Assembly: GCF_003589595.1 (NCBI RefSeq)
Contig: NW_020654748.1
Coordinates: forward strand, 4,633,770 to 4,697,769
Reading direction: 5' to 3'
Source of the DNA: Hyposmocoma kahamanoa
Taxonomy: Eukaryota; Arthropoda; Insecta; Lepidoptera; Cosmopterigidae
DNA: 64,000 bases
Made by a program: the position numbers and the translations under genes. Positions 55,203-64,000 of the stretch are shown in pieces (positions within the stretch are counted from its first letter, which is position 1; each line of letters begins with the position of its first letter). A model generated the notes under the pieces. That model saw only the letters and a list, made by a program, of their open reading frames with translations, was not told where the DNA came from and did not search any database.

Positions 55203-55484
55203 TTTCCCTCGGTACGCGGGTGCAAACTTTTGCGAGGTGGTCGGTAAAATAACAGCCTGTAAATGGCCGCCTTTGTACAAGTATCACAACATATTTCTAT
55301 AACTAGATTTACTACTACATACTTGTAAAAGGTTTCATATTAAATCTAATGCGTTCCGATATTTTGTTAAGCACTCGAGCCCTGTTGATGAAAAACACGA
55401 AAGGGATAGTTGGAAAAATAAAATATTTGTGCCAAAATTGTGTCTTTTATTCCTAATGTTTCTTATTTTGTTTTGGAAATAACG

Positions 55485-55773
55485 TTTTTTTATAATATTA
55501 AGTGGCGAGATTAACAAGTCGTGGACCTGGTGTAAGTGTTGCAGTGCCACTCAAAGCTTTAAATAGCAAAGATCTGAGGGGCACTGCCACTGCGCTCATC
55601 ACCTTGAGACATAAGTTGACAGATCCCATGTGTCTGTAATTTCACCAGCACTCTTACCCTTCAAAACCAAAATGCAGTAATACTCACATTACTGCTTGGC
55701 GGCAGGATTAAGTAGGGTGTCAGTACTTCCTAAGACGAACTCTTTCACAAGGTGCTCTACTGCCACTAAATTT
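55485..55773 (-). repeat. Rep-A copy, near full length
   Basis: TTTTTTTATAATATTAAGTG starts it; GATCTGAGGGGCACTGCCAC, TAATTTCACCAGCACTCTTA and GACGAACTCTTTCACAAGG follow. The CGCCTGTCCATAACAGTTAC part is deleted. Confidence 0.8.
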
Positions 55774-55929
55774 TATAAACTAATGACAAATTTGTTTTTA
55801 AATCTACTTTTGTTGTTTTTTATTTTGGCTAAACCGAAGAACTAACTAGACTACCTATTAAATAATAACAACTTACTTACACTTACACAACTTACAGTCT
55901 TCACAAGTTTGCTTATATCAGCTTTCGCT

Positions 55930-56200
55930 GTGTATATTACATCTATTTGCCAAGTTTTATAGAAATTGGTTAAAGGAAAGTGAGTGAAATTCAATAAACC
56001 GGATTCATCCCCTAATTTGTCACCCTTAAACGTGGAATATGTTCTTGAATTTGAAAGGGTACATTACTGAGTTACCCTCTTTTCAACAAAAAAAACCGAT
56101 ATCTATGATTCCGATATCGGTTTACAAATTGCGGAGTTATCACATAAAATACACACAAAAAATACAGACGAAAGAAGCACCTCCTTTTTTGATATCGCTT
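55930..56200 (-). repeat. Rep-B copy, decayed
   Basis: CATCTATTTGCCAAGTTTTA, AGAAATTGGTTAAAGGAAAG, GATTCATCCCCTAATTTG and CACCTCCTTTTTTGATATCG follow Rep-B antisense order. The terminal ACCGAC words are mutated. Confidence 0.65.
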
Positions 56201-56750
56201 AAAAATGGTTTATTTCCTAAATAAATAAAAAGAACATATGAATATATTATAAACACAGACGCTTGCGTTGCCTTCCTGCAAATAAGTAATAGTTAAATTA
56301 TTGTAAATTATATTTTCAGGAGCACATACCGTATTCATTGTAACCCTAGTTAAAAGTTATATTGAAATACGTCTTCAAAAAATGTCCACCTAATTTGAAG
56401 AAAAATGGTTCACCTTGAACGTGGGAAGTAAAATAAAAACCCTTCAAATTCCTAAGGGGAAGCATGAAGGACAACATCGTAAAACTAAAAGGTGCGTCTG
56501 GTTCTGTGGGGCTATAAAATTGTTGAACAAACAGTCCTAAACAATACATGGTGATGTGAAAACTTGTATTGGACTATAAACAAGAAGGAAAAAATTCAAA
56601 TTTCATGGAACGACTCTGCCCATGCTGCTCTACAAATTTAACCTTAGGGAACATATATCAATTATTATGAAAATGTTGAAATCTCCATACAAATTATCTA
56701 ATCAGTTGCTTGAGTCTGATATGACGGAGAAAAAACGTAAATTTAATTTT

Positions 56751-57950
56751 TTTTGTGATATCAAGAGACGGGATAAACATGTCGTGCGCCTGGTGGTAAT
56801 CCACACGACTACATATAGCAACACGTCTGTTTATAGCAGCTGCAGTGTCAGTTAGAGCCTTAATGTTTAAATCGCAAAGATCTGAGGAGTACTGCTACTG
56901 CGTCGGTCACCTTGAAACATAAGTTGACAGGGCGTTGAATATGTCTGTAATGTCACGCGAGTCTCGCGTAATTAAATATAATTTTATTGTAGAAATAAAG
57001 AAACAGAAGGTACAGGAAGGGAAAAGAACAGGTAAAGGAAAAGCGTAAAGGCTGTAACAAAACATAACGATATAAAAACAGGTACAATCGTATAAGAACA
57101 CTACCTAAATAAATTAAATATAGGTTATGGGAAATAGGAACTTACCCCGAAAGGACCTGTATTTTCTACAAATATTATGCTTTACAAGCAGGTTACATGA
57201 TTTAACTGGTCAGAATTTTATGTGAAGTGGAGCACGCGTGTGCTCTCTTCGGACATTTAGTAGACAGTCCCATATCTTTCTACATAAGTTTTATTTATAG
57301 TGCCCCTCCCTATCAACCTCTTGGTTATACGGGAAGGGCACTATGCTCTGTGCAAGCTCTCTTGCACAGGAACCCTCTAAGTTAGGTCCTAACCCCAAAT
57401 CAGCACGTTTTCACGCACTTTATGCGGTTCTCTGCAAGGCCTTAGGTGAGCCGCCCCGGGTGCACGTACAGCACCCTCCCTATTTTCCAGATAGGCACCG
57501 GAGCTGTAGGCACACTCACTTCCCGTCGCGCTCCGCACGACTAAGGGTTGCCACCACTGAGCCGCCGACTCTAAGCCGACTACCAAATTTCCTCATTGGT
57601 GGCGGGGTTGTAAGGCATGCTCACTTCCCGACGCCAAATGTACAGCGTCTCTCCAGTTCCCAAATTCCTACGCGGTCGGAGGGACCAGAAGATGTCTAAC
57701 TCAACCTCTGCATTTAGTAGACAGGAGGAAGGAGGAAGAACGATTCAAAATTTCAGATTAGGTGGCCTGAAACCTGAGAAAAGTGTGGTAGAAATATGGG
57801 ACAACGGTGAATGAGGTCGCATGGTCACAACTGTTACCCTTCAAAACCGAAATGCAGTAATATTCACATTACTACTTGGCGGCAGAAATAGGTAAGGATG
57901 CAGTACTTCCTTGGACGAATTCTATCACAAGCGGTTCTACTATTACTAAT
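56751..57950 (-). repeat. Rep-A copy split by an 867-bp insertion
   Basis: The left part runs TTTGTGATATCAAGAGACGG to GTCTGTAATGTCAC; the right part resumes at GTCACAACTGTTACCCTTC and ends CTACTATTACTAATTG. GTCAC is present at both junctions (56952-56956, 57824-57828). Confidence 0.82.
56957..57823. mobile_element. Unclassified 867-bp insertion with 5-bp target duplication
   Basis: Placed exactly between duplicated GTCAC copies inside Rep-A. Its 57300-57710 part is GC-rich (CCGCCCCGGGTGCACGTACA, GGTGGCGGGGTTGTAAGGC), with a hairpin-like pair GTGCCCCTCCCTA/GGGAAGGGCAC near 57300-57345. On the minus strand the last part contains ACAATAAAATTAT, a possible poly(A) signal, near the end at 56957. 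No transposase or RT is encoded. A 5-bp duplication is consistent with a non-autonomous LTR-type element or another integrase-type insertion; the class is unresolved. Confidence 0.65.
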
Positions 57951-58855
57951 TGAATGTGTTCTTTAGAAAAAGTTCAGAATCAGGGGTACAGTCACCAGGC
58001 GAAATTTGAAACGAACTTTTTGTTAACAACTTTCACAAATTTATCTTGCAAAGCATTAATTGTAGTCACTAACTGAGGATGGATAAGTAGGTAGATGTGT
58101 TCGTCCATTATAGTTCTGATTATGTAAACAATTGGTTCCTGTAGTACGTTTGTGAGCTACAAAATAAAATTTAATGTAGCAAAAAAATATTTTTCATTCG
58201 CAATATACACCCTGTATCAGCTACATGATTTCTTGTACGAAAAGTATACAAACATCAACATTATTTATTTATTCTAATATAACTAATACACCGTGATGTA
58301 ATAATATGAAAACAATGTAAAATATTCCGTTGAGACTTAGGTTTACTACAACACTTAGGTGCTTGTAACATTCTTAGCACGTAAGTTGTGAATAAATTAG
58401 TGAGTTTACTTTGCAAACTCTTCCAACGCGTTCAACCAACTCTCGCAGTGTGCTTTCGTCATTCGCTTACGTTACGTATTTTGATTTAGATGCCTACTTA
58501 ACACTAAAAAGCTAAAATATAATCTTTTTTTTGTGAATTGGGAAGACTACTAGCGTAAAGCCGTCAAGTACCCTCAGCAACGAGCGCTAACGACATGCGG
58601 GTATTACGAGTGTCTGTTTATGCAACTGGAAGAATTTGTGAGCTAGACTTGTTAGTTTACAATGATAATAATAAAATGATAAGAATATATTTCTGATAAC
58701 AAGATACCATAACTAAGGGGTAACTCAAGTATTTAAGTAGTGCATTCATCATCATCTCCATTTGTGCAAAATTTATCCAAAAAATTAATAGACAGGGAAA
58801 CCCATGGGTGCATATACCTTGCCCAACGCATTAGCATTGCCACGGGAACCTAATT
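57950..58855. other. No recognised feature
   Basis: AT-rich sequence with no exon, SINE box or element termini that I can identify. Confidence 0.45.
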
Positions 58856-58856
58856 T

Positions 58857-59070
58857 TTAGCCGACTTCTAAAAAAGGAGGAGGTTTATAATTCGACTGTA
58901 TTTTTTTTAATTTACATATGGTACGCAGTAACGGTATTTGTGAACCGATTTTGATGATTATTTTTTTGTTGGAAAGAGGGTATCTGAAGAAAATATTCCA
59001 CCTTCAAGGGTGGTAAACTAGGGGATGAATGACTTTTGAGGTCGGTTTTTTTAGTACTTTGTACTGATAT
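58857..59070 (+). repeat. Rep-B copy, internally deleted
   Basis: AGCCGACTTCTAAAAAAGGA starts it and GACTTTTGAGGTCGGTTTTT ends it. The left and right thirds are present; the middle between GGGTATC and TGAAGAAAATATTCC is collapsed. Confidence 0.78.
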
Positions 59071-59204
59071 TCATATAATTTAATCCTAAAATACAAATTT
59101 GTGGTAAGATATTTAGATAACTGGGAGAATGCAGATCGAAAACCTACGATATTTGATTTGCCTTGATAATTAGATGTCAACGCGTTTTTTAAGTAAAATT
59201 TGAC

Positions 59205-59800
59205 GGCCTCTGTGGTCGAGTCTGAGTGTTTGTGGTATCGTCGTTGTTTCCGATTTCCATAACACAAGTGCTTTAGCTACTTACTTTGGGATCAGAGCAA
59301 CAACATATCGACCCTTCCTACGTAAAGTATCGTGTGTCGAAATTGCCAAGTTTACAAGGGAGCATCTTAAAGTTTTGAATTCTCGGAAATTAACATAACA
59401 CGTGACTTTAGCATTTCTCAGTTTTATTCGGCAAAGCTTATTACTCACATAGCGCATTATAAAATCCTAGATATCAGTTAGATGAACAACCACAATTTAC
59501 TTTATAATTTTATACTGTCGCCAGAACCTCACAGTCTCACTTTAGTTTACCCGCTTGTTGACCCATATCTGCGTTAGGACAAAATTATAAAATAAATTGT
59601 GGTTGTTCGTCTAGACGATGTCTAGGATTTTACTCTATGTGAGTAACGAGCTGTGCCGAATTAAACTGAGACATGCTAAAGTCACGTGTTATTCTCATTT
59701 CAGATAATTCAAAAGTTTAAAACGCTCCCATGTCAATTTGGCAATTTCGACACACGATACTTTATGCAGGAGGGGTCGATACGTGATGTTGTCCAAATTT
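59205..59800 (+). repeat. SINE-G copy split by a foldback element
   Basis: GACGGCCTCTGTGGTCGAGT and GGGATCAGAGCAAC belong to the left part; ACGTGATGTTGTCC at 59781 belongs to the right. In the other copy (44785-45010) these are contiguous, so the material between is an insertion. Confidence 0.7.
59308..59779. mobile_element. 472-bp foldback (long inverted repeat) element
   Basis: Both arms are about 200 bases and end in TCGACCC at the outside. Left arm words ATCGTGTGTCGAAATTGCCA, AACACGTGACTTTAGCAT and GAACAACCACAATTTA all reappear as complements in the right arm, in mirrored order. The loop of about 65 bases starts CTGTCGCCAGAACC. TA lies at both junctions (59306-59307 and 59780-59781). Arm identity is roughly 85% by eye. 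No protein is encoded. TA duplication suggests a Tc1/mariner-mobilised MITE; that is inference. Confidence 0.88.
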
Positions 59801-60004
59801 TATTTAAAAAAAGTTAACGAAACATGAAATTCCACATCAGCATTGGGCAAAAGCCCTCTCTTTAGGGGAGACCCGTGCCCAGGTACGGAAAGTCTACACT
59901 TAATTTACATTTGCAAAAAATGACCACAAAGTTACATTTTTTAGGGCTTCTGAGCACATTTGAAAAGCTCTTAAATGTTATAATTTATGCAATAATAATG
60001 CCAG

Positions 60005-60165
60005 ACAATCACTCCAATTTTCTGGCCTGGAACTAGGGAATAACGATAACTCAGATGGCAACACCCAGACCACAACCAATTTAAAAACGTTCATTTCCCA
60101 AACTGGTCCTAATTGGAAATCGAACCCGGACCCTCCTCATCAAGCGCTCATAGTAGAGCAAAAAA
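60005..60165 (-). repeat. SINE-D copy
   Basis: AACACCCAGACCACAACCAA, TTCATTTCCCAAACTGGTCC, GAAATCGAACCCGGACC and CTCATCAAGCGCTCATAG are the antisense order of SINE-D. The A-box side is missing after an A-run at 60165. Confidence 0.75.
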
Positions 60166-60169
60166 AAAC

Positions 60170-60790
60170 ATAAACGCCAAGTAATGTAAACCCGACCACG
60201 CGCCGCAGGCCGGGCACGCATGACCCCACCGTAGGTGTTTTCGATTTTGTATGAGAGCGATATATCTGTTACGTAGTAACTATTAAGTAATGAGTGGATG
60301 TGCCAAGGCTTAAGTCATTACGAGGATAGACACATCTTTATTTAATCTGAAAATGAAAATCTTGATAGTGTTACGAAATTCAAACACTAAGCCGTAGTAA
60401 TAAAGTACAATATACAACTCATAGTCTGTATTTTGGCCTACAAGGGTCACCGTTATTCTACCTACCATTTAAACCGACTGAATGGACTTTTTCTGTAAAA
60501 AGGAAGCGACTTCCTTTTAATACGAGACTGTGCTCATTAAAACGAACACCTTTTATTCTACACCATTCAGATAACAAAGTAAACACACTGTTTATATTCG
60601 TATGCAGATATTTTCGTTTGAATTGTCGAAAGTAAGCCTTCATTTTTTTTACCATTTTCAAAAAAATTGAAGTTTTTGATCATATTTCATCAAATCTTGG
60701 AATACTAAGAAGATCTGGGGGAACGAAGAATGTTGTTGCAGATAACCGATGAGCAAGAAATTGCGGTAATCCCTAAATTGTATATAAAAA
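60170..60790. other. No recognised gene
   Basis: A GC-rich patch at 60190-60235 (CGACCACGCGCCGCAGGCCG) is followed by AT-rich sequence. A 67-codon minus-strand frame at 60458-60661 has no similarity I recognise. Confidence 0.4.
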
Positions 60791-60794
60791 GCCA

Positions 60795-60960
60795 CGATAA
60801 CCTAGCTAACCGCTTCTCAAGCAGAGGCCGTGGGTTCGAATTTGGGCTCGCACTTCCGAATTTATAGGAATTTAACTTAGAATTTGAATTTGAAATTAAT
60901 ATGGGCTTTTTGAAGAAGGTTCACAACCTTCGGAAAACGTGTGAAGTCTCCACTCACAGT
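60795..60960 (+). repeat. SINE-F copy
   Basis: GATAACCTAGCTAACCGCTT, CAAGCAGAGGCCGTGGGTTC, GAATTTGGGCTCGCACTTCC (B box GGTTCGAATTTGG-like) and GGAATTTAACTTAGAATTTG, then TATGGGCTTTTTGAAGAAGG. It is collinear with 31915-32065. Confidence 0.72.
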
Positions 60961-60999
60961 AACTTTCTGTAAATTTTTGTAAGTTTTTGGCGCCATTAC

Positions 61000-61590
61000 A
61001 AAAATTTAAATAGTAAATTGCATTTATACAATATTTGTAAGAGAACTGATATCATAATTAATATATTTACACTCCCACATTGCATACTAGTATAATTCCT
61101 AGGAGATTAATATAACAAGCGCCTCTTCACTAAACTTTTGCAAGTGTAATTATTTAATGAGTTCCTCTAACTTCCGAGTTTCATATGAAAATTTAATCAA
61201 TGGAACCTTACAATAATCTCTATTTTACAGACGTAAAAGTAACAACTCGGCGGATTATAACGTAATGTTTTATCAGAATGAACCACCTTTAGAATCAACG
61301 CGCCGGAAGAGGTTTCGCTCAAGACTTCGAGATAAGAGTTAGTTCTTTTGTCAACAGTACTTTGGACTTTTGAACCGTTTGCATAAATAAACTAACGGAT
61401 TTTGTTTAGTCTTTTAAAATGGTTGATTACAATAGAATCGTTTTATTGTGATAGAATATGTTGGTACATTAGCTTTAATATATTTCTTATACAGTCAGGT
61501 TGGGCCAGGGGAATTTTGAATGAAAGGTTTTGAGCTCTTGGAATAACAGATAAAGTCTTATAACAATTTTAAAGTACACTAAACTTGCCT
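61000..61590. other. No recognised feature
   Basis: AT-rich sequence leading into a LINE tail. No boxes or termini seen. Confidence 0.4.
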
Positions 61591-61609
61591 TTGTTTATCA
61601 ACTTTATAT

Positions 61610-62480
61610 ATTATAATAGTTTTAAAGCTTCCGGTGTCGCTGCAGCCGTTAAAGCGGTTAACGCTAATTTACGAAGCATCGCTCATTGGGCTGAGTCTTT
61701 TGGATTATTGGTTTACCCCAAAAAGTCCCAGGCTATGATTGTGGAAAGTGGGCGTATTATGCGTGGCACATTGGATCTAGATTCTGTCCCAGTTATAGAG
61801 TATAATTCCACGTCTATTGCTTATATTTCTACTGCAACTAATCTTGGTTTGCTGCTTGTAATTGGCTTGGACTCCACATATTAATGAAGTCAGTCGAAAA
61901 GTTTCTCGCACTCGCTTAAGCGTCTCCAAAACTTTTTGCCTTTGAAATCCAAAATCTGTTTAGCCCAAACCTTTTGTTTTACCCTTCTTAGACTATGCTG
62001 ATGCTTGCTATTTGGATGTTACTGAAGAGTTGCAAAATCTGTGTACAAGGTTCATATGTGGCCTTCCTAAATGCGACGGAATCTCACACCATCGTAGACA
62101 TCTCAAGTGGCTACCCATTCGTCTCTTGTGGCTTCCAATTCGCATATTGTCTGCGTTATCTACAATATTCTTCATAACCCTAATCTATATTTCTAATCTA
62201 TATATATTTATAATATATAATCTAATGTTTCAGCTTTTTCAAGTCTCAGTATAGGTAAGCTCTATCGCTCTCTCGTTAGGTCCCATTTATACCCATTTAT
62301 AACCGGAATTGAACGATGGAAATCCTTCAATTCCGGTTTTTATTCTCACTCCTTCCATGTTCATGCGGTCAGACTTTGAAACGCATTTCCCATTACTGTT
62401 CATGATAATAAATTCATAGCAATATTCAAAGTGAGAGTTAAGGAGCACTATTTATCGACTATTCATAGTATGAAATATTT
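61610..62480 (+). pseudogene. Jockey-like LINE ORF2 3' portion, decayed
   Basis: The + strand frame 61585-61884 reads AAAVKAVNANLRSIAHWAES, FGLLVYPKKSQAMIV and SIAYISTATNLGLLL. This is the RT thumb region after the YADD box (NxDLxxIxxWAxxxxLxxNPxKSxxMxx). Shifted frames continue with KVSRTRLS, KSKICLAQT, DYADACYLD, LQNLCTRFICGL and SFHVHAVRLWNAF near 62345-62375, a typical LINE end. Several frameshifts and lost segments make it non-functional. RT catalytic motifs lie upstream of what is preserved. Confidence 0.75.
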
Positions 62481-62589
62481 TGCTTACTATGTATTTACCG
62501 AAAATGTACCGTGCTAACTTTCTTTGCCCCCAAAAGATGAGACAAAATTACATCGTCATCGTATTTCATAAACAGAATAATATTTAAGT

Positions 62590-62725
62590 ACGTCGTATTC
62601 TCAAGATTTCATAACTGTCAAATTTGTTTTTCCCGCCTTTGGATTTGCAGCGTCGTAGCGACATCTCTTTAAAATCGTTCAAACTAATTTATTTGTCTGT
62701 TTTATCGACTGAGAGATTATAGAGT
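62590..62725 (+). repeat. Repeat, inverted partner of 46035-46165
   Basis: TCATAACTGTCAAATTTGTT, TTTCCCGCCTTTGGATTTGC, AGCGTCGTAGCGACATCTCT and TTTATCGACTGAGAGATTAT. The last three bases groups mirror the copy near the receptor's last exons. Confidence 0.75.
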
Positions 62726-62789
62726 TAAACTATTTAAATTATTATATAAGATGAACTGAAATGAAATGAAACAATTTTTTTTTTGCTGA

Positions 62790-62930
62790 TCTAAGTCGCG
62801 TGTATTGGTTTTTTAAACAAACCAACGTTTTGATGCCATTATCATCTCAGTCACCCGTGATCATGAGACCTGTACAGTGCCCGAAACGTTGGTTTGTTAA
62901 CTACGTGTAATAATCGGGAAAACTTAAACT
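62790..62930 (+). repeat. Rep-H copy, palindromic arrangement
   Basis: GTGTATTGGTTTTTTAAACAAACCAACG is followed 60 bases later by GAAACGTTGGTTTGTTAAC, so the ACCAACGTTT word is present in both orientations, flanking ATGATCACGGGTGACTGAG-like sequence in complement. Degraded relative to the other two copies. Confidence 0.6.
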
Positions 62931-64000
62931 CCATATTATTTAAACTATTATTCTAGAAAGTAAACTAGACTGTCCGGAACATGCCATCCTTAAGTCGTTG
63001 ATATACTACCCATTCGCACTAATTCTTAATGCCTACGACAAATGAATAGATTATAGTACCGGTATATGTATTCCAAAAATACAATTTAAGGCTATTTAAG
63101 ACAAACGGGTACCATTGTATTAGTAATTCATTTAACATCAAGTGAAATTATGCCCAAGCGTGTTTAAATTAAGGTTTAAATAATAAACGGTTAAAAAAAT
63201 AAACGGTTGTTGGGTTTTCTATTTGCTTAAGAGTCGGGCATTGTATTTTTTGATATTCTGTAGCTGTCCCTTGATTTTTCATCTTCGTAAGGTTAAGAGC
63301 AGATCTTCATAGAATTTTACCGAATATAAAAAAACTAAATTCAAATAGAAGAATCAAGAATTTTGATCTTTCACCAGAAAATGTAATACAATTAATTATA
63401 TTTGCAAAAATAACAACGACCTCTATAGTGTAGAATATGAAGCAGTATGGTCTATGACCCTAGCCTGTCCTTTTTGGACGAACAAAACAAAAAAAGTATC
63501 TCTGTGATGTTCAATTATTATAAAAAATATGAAAAAGTCTAAATTCCACGTTCATTTATTTTTTTTATGTTAAATAATTCCCTTAAAAGATGGAAAAAAA
63601 ATCTGATTCCACACTTTAATTTTTCCATCGTCTAAGGATTCCACCAGACAAATGTCATACACGACTTGAAATGACTTATAACTTTCCATCCGCTAAGTTT
63701 GTAACCTTAGAAGAAGGAAAAAAAAATTGTAACAAACGCCTCTCGCCTTTTCCATCACAACAAGTGACAAATACTAATATATCAAGGGGCTGTGTGGCAA
63801 AATCTTAGTCTGCCCAGATAAATAGGTGAAAAAAACAAGTACTGCGAGCATAAAGGATGGAAAAAGTCTAAGCACCCAGTTACACGACGCAAAAGTTTTC
63901 GCGTGGCCACCGAGCGGTGACCGCCCAATTACCACGTCTTCACGTACATTACTGGTGAATCTGAATTCTATTTACTAGGCAACAACATTTAAATTCCTCG
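62930..64000. other. No recognised gene to window end
   Basis: AT-rich sequence. Short words such as GATGGAAAAA and TTTTTCCATC recur in both orientations between 63580 and 63860, forming weak inverted repeats without clear borders. No exon identified. Confidence 0.4.

Noticed and set aside
57343..57699. 118-codon frame in the GC-rich insertion as a gene
   Set aside because: It lies inside a block inserted into Rep-A, begins in a hairpin region, and has no recognisable domain; GC-rich DNA has few stop codons.
1..64000. Operons, bacterial promoters, ribosome binding sites and prokaryotic contamination
   Set aside because: Spliced exons, SINEs, LINEs and AT-rich intergenic DNA show a eukaryotic chromosome; no stretch has bacterial gene density.

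Overview
The window is nuclear DNA of an insect, most likely a moth or butterfly (Lepidoptera). Evidence: AT-rich sequence with spliced exons, many lepidopteran-type interspersed repeats, and exons of an arthropod glutamate receptor. No bacterial-type operons, rRNA genes, authentic tRNA genes or CRISPR arrays were seen. There is one 10-base N gap at 19581-19590. The organism call is inference from repeat style and protein similarity; no species is claimed.

Only one host gene is supported: the 3' part of an NMDA-type ionotropic glutamate receptor subunit 2 gene (Nmdar2, GluN2-like) on the + strand. Six exons (30141-30291, 31230-31359, 42854-43020, 46475-46594, 46692-46762, 46848-47532) have matching splice sites and phases. 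Together they encode the last 440 residues: the second half of the ligand-binding S2 lobe, transmembrane segment M4 and the whole cytoplasmic tail up to the stop codon. The amino-terminal domain, S1 and M1-M3 were not found. The first 30 kb is therefore probably intron of this gene, or contains exons I could not recognise.

Almost everything else is transposable-element sequence. Region 1-30 kb holds three copies of a LINE 3' tail, a complete Tc1-like transposon with an apparently intact transposase (4829-6371), a Ty3/gypsy-like integrase remnant, and a broken mariner element (about 13943-19058) split by a 3.86 kb antisense non-LTR retrotransposon. It also holds several short inverted-repeat elements. 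Region 31-46 kb is the introns of the receptor gene, filled with tRNA-derived SINEs, a short LINE fragment, palindromic MITEs and a strongly strand-skewed C-rich block. Region 47.5-64 kb lies downstream of the gene. It has the 3' UTR, a large 472-bp foldback element nested in a SINE, a 165-bp PIF/Harbinger-like MITE, a 20-bp tandem repeat, a GC-rich 867-bp insertion with a 5-bp target duplication, and a LINE tail.

I use working names for repeat families found by comparing the window with itself. Rep-A is a roughly 300-bp family with at least 14 copies, ending in TTATAAAAAA. Rep-B is roughly 430 bp with AACCGACYTCAAAA ends, 7 copies. Rep-H is the CAAACCAACGTTT element, 3 copies. SINE-C, -D, -E, -F and -G are five SINE-like families, four of them with recognisable tRNA-type promoter boxes. 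Several nested insertions give a relative order of transposition events. I found no convincing previously undescribed biological system. The strongest leads are element structures and a possible gene-conversion tract.
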